Below, piece by piece: positions 15,757-23,800 of a stretch of DNA of 64,000 bases. Source of the DNA: Alkalimarinus coralli (lineage in GTDB: Bacteria; Pseudomonadota; Gammaproteobacteria; Pseudomonadales; Oleiphilaceae). The stretch lies in contig NZ_CP096016.1 of assembly GCF_023650515.1 (NCBI RefSeq), positions 3,102,001-3,166,000 of the forward strand. The letters are read 5' to 3'. The position numbers were made by a program, and so were the translations under genes. Within the stretch, counting starts at the first letter, position 1; every line of letters starts with the position of its first letter. Below the pieces are notes generated by a model. It saw only the letters and a list, made by a program, of their open reading frames with translations. It was not told the origin of the DNA and did no database searches.

Positions 15757-17340
15757 ATGACTGAAATGCAATCAGGTATCCGTATACGACGCGCTCTCAT
15801 CAGCGTGTCTGACAAATCCGGCATCGTAGAGTTTGCCCAGGCACTCGAAAAGATGGGCGTTGAAATCCTCTCGACTGGCGGAACATTTAAGTTGTTAACC
15901 GATAGTGGCATCGCCGCTATTGAAGTTTCCGACTACACAGGCTTTCCAGAAATGATGGATGGCCGAGTCAAAACATTGCACCCTAAAATTCATGGTGGAA
16001 TATTGGGGCGTCGCGGTATTGATGATGGCGTCATGGATGAGCACAGCATCAACCCTATCGACATGGTGGTCGTCAACTTATATCCGTTTGAAGCCACCAT
16101 CGCCAAACCTGACTGCGATCTGCCAATGGCAATAGAGAATATTGATATCGGCGGCCCAACCATGGTTCGTTCGGCGGCAAAAAACCATAAAGATGTTGCG
16201 ATAGTCGTTAATGCTCCTGATTATGATGCGGTATTAGCTGAAATGAACAGCGCAGAAGGCGCGCTGTCACTTGAGACCCGTTTCGATCTGGCCGTTAAAG
16301 CCTTTGAGCACACCGCAGCCTATGACGGAATGATCGCAAATTACCTGGGTACAAAAACCAACGATAACGCATCTGACACATTCCCTCGCACGTTTAACAC
16401 CCAGTTTGTTAAAGCACAAGACATGCGCTACGGTGAGAACCCTCATCAGCAAGCCGCGTTCTATGTTGAGAAAAACCCCGCGGAAGCGTCTATTAGCACA
16501 GCCAAACAGCTGCAAGGCAAAGCACTTTCATACAATAACGTTGCAGATACCGATGCAGCACTAGAATGTGTAAAACCGTTTGCTGACCCTGCATGTGTCA
16601 TCGTCAAGCATGCCAACCCTTGTGGTGTCGCTATTGGTGCAGACATCAAACAGGCGTACGATCTGGCTTACGCAACTGACCCAACCTCTGCATTTGGCGG
16701 TATCATTGCGTTTAACAGAGAGCTGGACGAACTAACGGCAAAAGAAATTATTGATCGCCAGTTTGTCGAAGTGATTATTGCGCCTACCGTATCTCAAGGG
16801 GCAATTGATGTGGTATCAGCTAAACAAAACGTGCGCTTGTTAGCCTGTGGCGAGTTTGGTGAAGCGCGTATACCTGGCTTTGATTACAAGCGCGTCAATG
16901 GTGGACTACTCGTTCAAGACCGCGATTTAGGCATGGTAAATCATGACGAACTGAAAATGGTGACTGAGCGATCTCCAACCGAGCAGGAACTTAACGATCT
17001 ATTATTCGCCTGGGAAGTTGCCAAGTTTGTTAAATCAAACGCGATTGTATATGCCAAGAATGGCCGCACTATCGGTGTTGGCGCGGGCCAAATGAGCCGA
17101 GTCTATAGCGCTAAAATCGCAGGCATTAAAGCGGCAGACGAAGGTCTTGAAGTTAAGGGGTCTGTCATGTCTTCAGATGCATTCTTTCCCTTCAGAGACG
17201 GTATCGATGCCGCTGCCAAGGCTGGCATTACCGCAGTGATCCAGCCCGGCGGTTCAATGCGAGATCAGGAAGTCATTGATGCAGCCAACGAGCACGGTAT
17301 TGCAATGGTGTTCACCGGAATGCGTCACTTCAGACATTAA
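15757..17340 (+). CDS. purH: bifunctional AICAR transformylase / IMP cyclohydrolase
   Basis: PurH catalyses the last two steps of IMP synthesis. The 527-aa protein has an N-terminal IMP cyclohydrolase (MGS-like) domain ([35 protein letters not shown]) and a C-terminal transformylase domain ([27 protein letters not shown] with catalytic Lys-His, [13 protein letters not shown] and the C-terminal GMRHFRH). Length and motifs are complete. purD follows in the same direction after about 106 bp. Confidence 0.97.
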   Translation: MTEMQSGIRIRRALISVSDKSGIVEFAQALEKMGVEILSTGGTFKLLTDSGIAAIEVSDYTGFPEMMDGRVKTLHPKIHGGILGRRGIDDGVMDEHSINPIDMVVVNLYPFEATIAKPDCDLPMAIENIDIGGPTMVRSAAKNHKDVAIVVNAPDYDAVLAEMNSAEGALSLETRFDLAVKAFEHTAAYDGMIANYLGTKTNDNASDTFPRTFNTQFVKAQDMRYGENPHQQAAFYVEKNPAEASISTAKQLQGKALSYNNVADTDAALECVKPFADPACVIVKHANPCGVAIGADIKQAYDLAYATDPTSAFGGIIAFNRELDELTAKEIIDRQFVEVIIAPTVSQGAIDVVSAKQNVRLLACGEFGEARIPGFDYKRVNGGLLVQDRDLGMVNHDELKMVTERSPTEQELNDLLFAWEVAKFVKSNAIVYAKNGRTIGVGAGQMSRVYSAKIAGIKAADEGLEVKGSVMSSDAFFPFRDGIDAAAKAGITAVIQPGGSMRDQEVIDAANEHGIAMVFTGMRHFRH

Positions 17341-17393
17341 CCCCTGCATTAAGATACTCATCCGAGAGGATCTTATCTAGGCACCCTCTGATT

Positions 17394-17424
17394 CCAGATA
17401 ACGACACCCCATGTCGTTATCTGG
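17394..17424. promoter_or_regulatory. perfect 13-bp hairpin in the purH-purD gap
   Basis: CCAGATAACGACA (17394-17406) and TGTCGTTATCTGG (17412-17424) form a perfect 13-bp stem with a 5-nt loop, 22 bp before the purD start. There is no T-run, so it is not a classic terminator. It could be an RNA processing or stability element within a purHD transcript, or an operator. A weaker AAGAT...ATCTT dyad precedes it. Confidence 0.6.
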
Positions 17425-17446
17425 CAGACTACAGGACAAGCATAAA

Positions 17447-18736
17447 ATGAAAGTACTTCTTATCGGCAGCGGTGGACGCGAACATGCTTTAGCGTGGAAA
17501 GCAGCCCAAGCTGACTATGTTGACACCGTTTATGTTGCTCCGGGCAATGCTGGCACCGCATTGGAACCTAAGCTGGAAAACGTAAACATTGATGTAATGG
17601 ATCTTGAAGGTCTGGCGAAATTTGCTGAAGAGCAGCAAATAGGCCTGACGATTGTTGGCCCAGAGGCACCGTTGGTTGCAGGTGTCGTAGACCTCTTCAA
17701 CGAACGAGGCCTGCGTATTTTTGGTCCCTCAGCGGGCGCGGCCCAGCTTGAAGGTTCGAAGGCATTTACCAAAGACTTTTTAGCGCGACACAAGATACCA
17801 ACAGGTGCGTACGAAAACTTTACTGACATTGATCAGGCACTGGGTTACGTTCGTGAAAAAGGTGCGCCTATTGTCGTAAAGGCCGATGGCCTTGCAGCAG
17901 GTAAAGGCGTCATCGTCGCTATGACGCTTGAAGAAGCAGAAGCAGCCGTTAAAGATATGCTCGCCGGCAATAAATTCGGCGATGCAGGCCACCGAGTGGT
18001 TATTGAAGAGTTTTTAGAAGGTGAGGAAGCCAGCTTCATTGTTATGGTAGACGGTAAAAATGTCTTAGCCATGGCAACAAGTCAGGATCACAAACGCGTA
18101 GGCGATGGCGATACAGGCCCTAATACAGGCGGAATGGGTGCTTATTCACCGGCCCCTGTTGTCACCGCAGAAATACATCAGCGGATTATGGATGAAGTGA
18201 TCTACCCCACGGTCGAAGGCATGGCAGCGGAAGGCAATGACTATACAGGCTTTCTTTATGCCGGTTTAATGATCGCGGCAGATGGCACCCCAAAAGTCAT
18301 TGAGTACAACTGTCGATTTGGCGACCCTGAAACTCAACCCATCATGTTACGCATGAAGTCAGACCTTGTTGACCTTTGCCAAGCCGCTGTAGATGGCAAG
18401 CTAAATGAAAAGAGTTCGGACTGGGATGAGCGAGCATCCGTCGGCGTTGTACTGGCAGCAGGGGGTTACCCCGATAGCTACAACAAGGGCGACATTATCA
18501 CCGGGCTACCTGAGACAGAAGTAGACGGTGAAAAAGTATTCCATGCTGGCACAAAGGACGCAAACGGCCAGGTCATCACTAACGGCGGGCGGGTACTTTG
18601 CGCGTCAGCGCTCGGAGAGTCTGTTACCGAAGCACAGCAGAGAGCCTATAAGCTAACCAAGCAGATCAGCTGGGATGGCGTATTCTACCGCAACGATATC
18701 GCATACCGCGCTATCGAGAGAGAGAACAGCCAGTAG
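17447..18736 (+). CDS. purD: phosphoribosylamine-glycine ligase (GAR synthetase)
   Basis: PurD joins glycine to phosphoribosylamine in purine synthesis. From ATG 17447 (AGGACAAG upstream) the product is 429 aa, the normal length. Motifs are MKVLLIGSGGREHALAWK, the ATP-grasp segments VVKADGLAAGKGVIVA and EEFLEGEEASFI, TGGMGAYSPAP, and EYNCRFGDPETQ (metal binding). The in-frame extension to 17411 lies inside the hairpin and is unlikely to be used. Confidence 0.96.
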   Translation: MKVLLIGSGGREHALAWKAAQADYVDTVYVAPGNAGTALEPKLENVNIDVMDLEGLAKFAEEQQIGLTIVGPEAPLVAGVVDLFNERGLRIFGPSAGAAQLEGSKAFTKDFLARHKIPTGAYENFTDIDQALGYVREKGAPIVVKADGLAAGKGVIVAMTLEEAEAAVKDMLAGNKFGDAGHRVVIEEFLEGEEASFIVMVDGKNVLAMATSQDHKRVGDGDTGPNTGGMGAYSPAPVVTAEIHQRIMDEVIYPTVEGMAAEGNDYTGFLYAGLMIAADGTPKVIEYNCRFGDPETQPIMLRMKSDLVDLCQAAVDGKLNEKSSDWDERASVGVVLAAGGYPDSYNKGDIITGLPETEVDGEKVFHAGTKDANGQVITNGGRVLCASALGESVTEAQQRAYKLTKQISWDGVFYRNDIAYRAIERENSQ

Positions 18737-18740
18737 CTAG

Positions 18741-18782
18741 GTACAAGGTACAAGGTACAAGGTACAAGGTACAAGGTACAAG
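18741..18782. repeat. 7-bp tandem repeat, six perfect copies
   Basis: Six perfect head-to-tail GTACAAG units start four bases after the purD stop and end just before the terminator. A perfect short array like this is prone to slippage and is a likely length polymorphism between strains. Confidence 0.95.
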
Positions 18783-18786
18783 ATGA

Positions 18787-18825
18787 GGGTGGATTAAGCA
18801 TTTAGGCTGATCCACCCTTTTTTTT
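18787..18825 (+). terminator. rho-independent terminator of purD
   Basis: GGGTGGAT (18787-18794) pairs with ATCCACCC (18810-18817), followed at once by eight T residues. It closes the purH-purD transcription unit. Confidence 0.9.
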
Positions 18826-18972
18826 GCCACGAATGAAATTTATACCATATGCTCTTTTAGTTTCCGTTCCTCCACAGGAGTTCAAGTTTTGTATATCCTA
18901 GCAGGGGTTGAATTCACTTGATTCTGCTTCGCTGCATCACGACTACAAGGGCACTGTCGATTCTGAGAGGGT

Positions 18973-19014
18973 TCGTAGCCTTGATGGAAGGAGGCACGAC
19001 TGGAATCAGGGTTT
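18973..19014 (+). repeat. 42-bp intergenic repeat, left copy
   Basis: This 42-bp stretch (starting TCGTAGCCTTGATGGAAGG and ending GGAATCAGGGTTT) is repeated in inverted orientation at 23708-23749 with 41 of 42 positions identical. Shorter relatives lie at 18917-18949 and on both sides of the IS element at 22250-23642. The two near-identical copies bracket the LRAT/TerB island and the IS. Confidence 0.85.
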
Positions 19015-19147
19015 ATCTGTTCGACCATAAGTCCCCCCCCCTAGATTTTGGCTAAGGTAGCGGAACCTATGAAGGCAGAAATCGGCTAAGAGACGACCTC
19101 CTTTAGAAGCGTGAGATTAGCTCAGGGATAACCTCGCTTTGGAGCAA

Positions 19148-19185
19148 AAGATAGCTATAAAGGGCTCGATAAGCCTTTAGCTATG
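19148..19185 (-). terminator. terminator-like hairpin after the LRAT gene
   Basis: On the minus strand an ATAGCTAAAGG...CCTTTATAGCTAT imperfect hairpin is followed by TCTTTTGC. It begins a few bases past the stop of the LRAT-domain gene and is the best terminator candidate for it. Confidence 0.45.
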
Positions 19186-19190
19186 GGTGG

Positions 19191-20234
19191 TTAAAAATCA
19201 AAAGAATCATCAGACTCCATAAAGTTATCAAAATCTTGAAAGTCAGCGAATTCAAGAACAGTACCGAATTGATTATTTATCTGTTCAAGAGAATCAGTAA
19301 AGCGTTTTGTATCAAGTGTTGTTAACGATTCGTCCAATGAATTGAATGCGCTTGAAAATATAGCTGCTCTGCTCTCAAAATGGGTAGATAAATATTCTTC
19401 AAGCTGCGCTCTACTTTTTTGAATCTCGGGTATTAGGCGTTGACATAATTGATTTATTTCATGCCTCCTTTCTTTTGCCTCTTGCACGACAGGGCTATCC
19501 CCAAGCGCCAAAAGGCCAGATTGTTGTAATAAGTTACCAACCACAAGACCTATACTAGAACCAATAAGAAACCCCGCTACGGGAATAGGTATAGCAGCCT
19601 GACCTAACGCACCATAAAAAGACATTGATGCCGTATTAATAACTGTATGACTTATATCCTCGAAAAGTTTTTCTTTATTGATATCACCCTTCAAATAGCC
19701 AACCAGAGATATTCGTGTCTGTTCAAGAGCTACAATATAAGTGCCTCTGGGCAAAACCGCTCGGCTGACTTGATGGACCTGATTGCTTATATGAAGGTTA
19801 TCTATACACCAGTTTGCAAAGTGTTCACAATTATTGAAGACAAGATTATACTGCGACTCTTCAAGTTTGGACTTTGCTCTTTCGACAATTTGTTCAGGTG
19901 AAAACTGAACATGATTATGATACTGAATTGTATATTCCCGCCCATCGCAGAACTCGCCTATACTCACTTTCTCAACTGGCCCACCCCGCATCTCATTCCC
20001 AAATCCCGAGTAATGGATTACCTGTTCATCGCCCACATATACACCATGATGCGTGTAGCCAAGACGAGGGGTTACAAGGTGGGATCCAATTTTGGGTAGA
20101 TTATAATGTCTATTAATTTGGTCGGTCAATGAATGGTCTTCAATTACCGTACTTTGAAAAACCTGATCTAGATATTTCCGTGTAAGAAACTCAGAAACCT
20201 CTTTTTCTGGTAAATTTAATTCTAAATTATTCAA
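19191..20234 (-). CDS. LRAT-domain protein with hydrophobic membrane segment
   Basis: This 347-aa protein has three parts. Residues about 45-150 form an LRAT (lecithin retinol acyltransferase/H-REV107) domain of the NlpC/P60 superfamily: GYTHHGVYVGDEQVIHYSG supplies the catalytic His region, and NNCEHFANWCID holds the NCEHF motif with the catalytic Cys. Residues about 205-245 are glycine-rich and hydrophobic (YGALGQAAIPIPVAGFLIG, then SSIGLVVGNLL), suggesting membrane insertion. A helical C-terminus ends in an acidic Asp/Phe tail. LRAT proteins act as thioesterases, acyltransferases or phospholipases, so activity on membrane lipids is plausible. It is divergent from the TerB-like gene. Function is not established. 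Confidence 0.75.
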   Translation of the reverse strand: MNNLELNLPEKEVSEFLTRKYLDQVFQSTVIEDHSLTDQINRHYNLPKIGSHLVTPRLGYTHHGVYVGDEQVIHYSGFGNEMRGGPVEKVSIGEFCDGREYTIQYHNHVQFSPEQIVERAKSKLEESQYNLVFNNCEHFANWCIDNLHISNQVHQVSRAVLPRGTYIVALEQTRISLVGYLKGDINKEKLFEDISHTVINTASMSFYGALGQAAIPIPVAGFLIGSSIGLVVGNLLQQSGLLALGDSPVVQEAKERRHEINQLCQRLIPEIQKSRAQLEEYLSTHFESRAAIFSSAFNSLDESLTTLDTKRFTDSLEQINNQFGTVLEFADFQDFDNFMESDDSFDF

Positions 20235-20403
20235 ACCGGAAATCCTTTAATTCGTTTTTATAGAAACTTAAGAATGATAGCCTTCGAACCGGCATTAAGG
20301 TACCCGATTTTGCAATCTGTTACATAAATATACGACTGTTTCATTGTTAAATTTGGGTTAGATGACTAGGCTGAAATCCTTACTTAAATTACAAGGATAT
20401 TGC

Positions 20404-20796
20404 ATGTTTATTCACAATTTAACTCCATCACAGCAAAGTATTTTTCTAGGAATGGCAATAGAACTGATAGAAATAGATGGTCAAGTTGATGATCGGGAGT
20501 TCAGCCTGGTTGAAGAATTAAAATCCCTTTGCTCGGTTGAGAGCGAGCCGGTGAAAATCACTTCAAATGATGATTTAGCCACACTGTTTCTCGATCAAAA
20601 ATCTCGAGTTTCGCTTTTGCTGGAATTAATCAGTATTGCATGCGTAGATGAAAATTACGATGAAAAAGAAAAAAATTACATTTCCCAAGTAGCAGGAATG
20701 ATCAAGGTTCCAGAGGTTTTGCTAGAAGACTTGGAATCTTGGGCACAAAGACAAATGACCCTAATGCAAGAAGCTATAATTTTCATGGAGAACTAA
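20404..20796 (+). CDS. TerB-like helical protein
   Basis: From ATG 20404 (AAGGA 8 bp upstream) this is a 130-aa acidic, all-helical protein. It has the two-repeat pattern seen in TerB-like domains: FLGMAIELIEIDGQVDDREF early and LLELISIACVDENYDEKEK later, each a hydrophobic helix followed by an acidic loop that could bind metal. TerB domains occur in tellurite-resistance and membrane-associated stress complexes. The next gene starts 3 bp after its stop, so the two are co-expressed. Family membership is by pattern only. Confidence 0.6.
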   Translation: MFIHNLTPSQQSIFLGMAIELIEIDGQVDDREFSLVEELKSLCSVESEPVKITSNDDLATLFLDQKSRVSLLLELISIACVDENYDEKEKNYISQVAGMIKVPEVLLEDLESWAQRQMTLMQEAIIFMEN

Positions 20797-20799
20797 GAC

Positions 20800-21804
20800 A
20801 TGCCTTTACCCCTTATTTTGGCAGGTGCAGCTTTGGCAACTGGTGTTTATGGAGTAAAAAAAGGTGTCGATGCCAAATCTGATCACGACTCAGCGAAACA
20901 CTGGAATGAACGAGCAGAAGAGCTTTACGATAACGCTAAAACAAAACTAGAGTCAAAACGCGAGAAAGCCCAAACGCAAATGAAAACGCTTGGGAAAACA
21001 AAGTTTGGCCTCTACAAGAACTCAATTGTTCCTTTTGTTGAAACTTTCTCACTAATTAAAGCTATTGATTTTGATGATGAGTCTCTAATAGATAGTTTTG
21101 GACTACCCAATATAGACCGTGCTGAAATGCTCGCGATGGAGGAGTCAGTCTTCGAAATAAAGCAAGCTGTGACTGGAGGGATGACTGCCCTCGGAAGCGG
21201 CGGTTTAGCAGGCCTTGCTGCTTATGGCGGAGTTGGAACATTTGGAGCCGCATCGACAGGAACCGCCATTGGTAGCTTAAGTGGAGCAGCAGCAACAAAT
21301 GCTACTCTGGCTTGGCTAGGCGGAGGATCTCTCGCTAGCGGAGGATTTGGAATGGCCGGCGGAATGGCCGTTTTAGGTGGGGTTGTTGCCGGCCCAGTTC
21401 TAGCAGTCGGCGGAATGATGCTAGCATCAAAGGCTGAAGCAGCAAAACATGATGCATACGCAAATTTTGATAAAGCTGAACTAGCAGCTGAAGAGATGAA
21501 GTCTGCAGGGGTTGCCACAGACGGTATTGGCCGCAGGTTCCGCGAGATAAACAAAATTCTTGTTGGTCTAAATGAGCGATTTATACCACTGCTAAATTCT
21601 TTACAGGATTTAGTTGAAGAAAATAAGGACTATCAAATGTACTCCGAAGAAAACAAGAAGCTTGTTTTCTTGGCCGCATCCACAGCAAAAGTGCTTAAAA
21701 CTATTATGGAATCGCCAATTATTGATAAAAAAGGCTCGTTAACTAAGGAGTCTCGTAAAGCCGTCACTTTAGGAAAAACGACCTTATCAAAAAGCGACAG
21801 CTGA
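20800..21804 (+). CDS. glycine-zipper membrane protein
   Basis: This 334-aa protein has an N-terminal hydrophobic segment (LPLILAGAALATGVYGVKKG), a charged coiled-coil-like stretch (about 30-70), a long Gly/Ala-rich hydrophobic core (about 125-215) with phrases such as ATNATLAWLGGGSLASGG and GMAGGMAVLGGVVAGP, and a helical C-terminus. Repeated small-residue spacing is typical of glycine zippers, which pack into membrane helices or pores. It is 3 bp after the TerB-like gene. I do not recognise a characterised homologue. A pore-forming or membrane-remodelling role is an inference. Confidence 0.65.
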   Translation: MPLPLILAGAALATGVYGVKKGVDAKSDHDSAKHWNERAEELYDNAKTKLESKREKAQTQMKTLGKTKFGLYKNSIVPFVETFSLIKAIDFDDESLIDSFGLPNIDRAEMLAMEESVFEIKQAVTGGMTALGSGGLAGLAAYGGVGTFGAASTGTAIGSLSGAAATNATLAWLGGGSLASGGFGMAGGMAVLGGVVAGPVLAVGGMMLASKAEAAKHDAYANFDKAELAAEEMKSAGVATDGIGRRFREINKILVGLNERFIPLLNSLQDLVEENKDYQMYSEENKKLVFLAASTAKVLKTIMESPIIDKKGSLTKESRKAVTLGKTTLSKSDS

Positions 21805-21855
21805 ATATTTTCAAACAAAATATAGATCAGGGCCTATGTATTGGCCCTTCACTTT

Positions 21856-22146
21856 ATGACAGATAAGCCTCAAAAAATCACTACGGTATCTTTAGAACCA
21901 TTTCCATGCACACAGTGTGGAAAATGCTGCAAAAATGTTGATCTATCTGACCTGACTTCATGGTTGGATAGAGGGGATGGCATTTGTAAGCACCTAAATT
22001 GTGCCACTAACATTTGTAATGTCTATGAGAATAGACCTGACATCTGCCAAATAGACAAACAATATCAAACTTATTATTCTGAAATTTACTCGTGGGAAGA
22101 GTTTACAAACTTGAACCTTGAGATTTGTGAAAAATTACCAAGTTAA
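21856..22146 (+). CDS. YkgJ-type cysteine-cluster protein
   Basis: From ATG 21856 this is a 96-aa protein with eight Cys residues in the pattern CTQCGKCCKN...CKHL...CNVYENRPDIC, matching the YkgJ/Fe-S or zinc cluster family. The reaction carried out by the family is not settled. No good ribosome-binding site precedes it. A short AGGGCC-N8-GGCCCT hairpin (21829-21848) lies between it and the glycine-zipper gene and may weaken or end that transcript. It is the last intact gene of the island. Confidence 0.8.
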   Translation: MTDKPQKITTVSLEPFPCTQCGKCCKNVDLSDLTSWLDRGDGICKHLNCATNICNVYENRPDICQIDKQYQTYYSEIYSWEEFTNLNLEICEKLPS

Positions 22147-22249
22147 AAACAGTCTGGGCAGACTCAATGGAGGATCTACACCTAATTTATAAGTGTCTCT
22201 TTAGAGTCTTTTGCGGACGTTGGGATGTCAGTAGCCTTGATGAAGCGTA

Positions 22250-23642
22250 GAGGCTGTGAAAGTATTAACAAGCAAGAGATTCTTTGCCTTCAAGGCGAAC
22301 TCGAAGCGAATCTGGCGCCATTACAACGCCCCTTTTAATTATTATCTGTAGAAACAGGTAATAATTATAAGCCTTTAAATATAGCTCTGAGCTGAGTTCC
22401 TTCTTTTAAGGCGAAACAGAGCTTTATTTTTTATCTCCTCAAGGAGCCTGTCGAACCCCAACACATTAAGTGTACGTGTGAAGTTATAGCATAACGCCAT
22501 TAAACTAAACTCAGCCGCTACCTTCTCTTGGCCTCTTAGCAGGAAGTGGCTCCAACCTGCTTTCCCTTTTTCCCCTTACCCCCTGTTTTAGGCTTGGGAA
22601 CATAAGGTGTTATCTTATCTTTTACACACTTAGCAATATGCGCCCCGCTGTAATAGCCCGCATCAGCAAGCACTTCTAACTCATCTGAATTCAGTATTTT
22701 CTTTGCTTTTAGCGACATTGGGTGCAATTGTTTAAGATCGTTTGGCTCCGTTGTGACTTCTTCGCAAACAATCAAGTGATGCTTGCTATCTACTGCTATC
22801 TGTACGCTGTAGCCGGATACCTTTTGAGTTCCTTTGTTCAGTAAACGGGCATCTTTGTCTGTACTGCTCTCTTGTGTTCTTTTAGATTTTTCTAACCTTT
22901 TTAATTCGCTCTCTTTATCTTGTTTTTCTTTTTTCCAGTCTTCGAGTTGCTGAAGCACTTTTTCCAGTTCAATATCATTGGGCTTGTTTTCTTCTTCCTT
23001 TTCCTGCGCATCTTGCTGATCTAGCTCGTTCTGCCATTGCTCGATATGCGCCTCTAGCTTTTTGAGCTTCTTCTTGAGACCTGTGGTGGTCGTAAAGCTC
23101 TTGCGGCTCGCGCTTCCTTTAAAGAAACTGCCGTCAATAGCAATGCACTGGCCTTCAAACAACGAAAGTTTCTTGCAGAATAAAATAAACTCTTTATGAG
23201 TCTCCCGAATCGCACGCCGGTTTTGGCTGCGAAAATTAGCGATCGTCTTATAGCTTGGCTTAAGCCCTTGAACTAACCACATCACCTCTATATTGCAGTG
23301 GCACTCTTGTTCTAACCGACGACTCAACTTAATGCGGTTTAGATATCCGTAGAGGTAAAGCTTGAGTAACGCACCGGGAGGGTAGGCAGGCTGCCCGCTA
23401 TTAACCTTGTTCTCTAAGGTATGTTGATAACCGAGCTTTCCTAAGTCTAAACATTCAACATAGGCATCAAGGGCTCTGATGGGATGACTCTCATGCACGT
23501 AGTCATCCATATGGCTCGGAAACAAATCCCCTTGATCGCGGGAGTGTGTTTTCTTGTATTGTCTTCCCATTTTCTTATATCTTCGAAGTCGTTAGGCGAC
23601 GATATTATACAGCGGGGAGCCTATGGATGCTTTCACAGCCTC
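22250..23642 (-). mobile_element. IS1182-type insertion sequence, internally deleted
   Basis: Inverted terminal sequences GAGGCTGTGAAAG (22250-22262) and CTTTCACAGCCTC (23630-23642) bound a 1393-bp element that contains a broken IS1182-type transposase on the minus strand. The flanks (GTAGCCTTGATGAAGC left, GCAGCGGAATCAGGGG right) join into one copy of the local palindromic repeat, so the element inserted inside such a repeat. The ends look intact, so it could still be moved by a transposase from elsewhere. Confidence 0.75.
22375..23570 (-). pseudogene. IS1182-family transposase, deleted and frameshifted
   Basis: The open part (22536-23570, 344 aa) starts MGRQYKKTHSRDQGDLFP and has the first two catalytic Asp regions (CIAIDGSFFKG and LEVLADAGYYSG). 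After PYVPKPKTGGKGKKGKQVG it runs into ATSC and a stop. In another frame the DNA immediately continues as WSHFLLRGQEKVAAEF...LMALCYNFTRTLNVLG down to a TAA at 22375-22377, which is the normal C-terminus of this family. About 100 codons, including the catalytic Glu, have therefore been lost at a deletion near 22555 that also shifted the frame. The gene cannot make active transposase. Confidence 0.85.
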
Positions 23643-23707
23643 GCAGCGGAATCAGGGGAGAGATGTTCATCTTCAAACCTAAAGATACCAACATTAGCTA
23701 TCAACCA

Positions 23708-23749
23708 AAACCCTGATTCCAGTCGTGCCTCCTTGCATCAAGGCTACGA
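23708..23749 (-). repeat. 42-bp intergenic repeat, right copy
   Basis: This is the inverted partner of 18973-19014, differing at one of 42 positions. It lies between the IS and gltS and marks the right edge of the island. The flanking sequence of the two copies is not similar, so the match is confined to the repeat itself. Confidence 0.85.
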
Positions 23750-23800
23750 TTTTAGACTCTTTTCGAAATATCCACTTTTTAGCAATTGAACAAACGGTTC

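Larger units (their letters stand above)
18826..19190. other. non-coding gap with palindromic repeat remnants
   Basis: No credible gene is seen in these 365 bp. They hold two related dyad repeats, a minus-sense copy at 18917-18949 (CTTGATTCTGCTTCGCTGC...) and a plus-sense 42-bp copy at 18973-19014, then a run of C residues near 19030 and a terminator-like hairpin for the LRAT gene. The stretch marks the left edge of the accessory island. Confidence 0.6.

Noticed and set aside
19110-19190. tRNA-like words (ATTAGCTCAGGGATAACC...CTCGCTTTGGAGC) downstream of the LRAT gene
   Set aside because: The D-arm-like words are not followed by a T-loop (GTTCGA-type) or by an acceptor stem that pairs, so no cloverleaf can be drawn. 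It could be a chance match.
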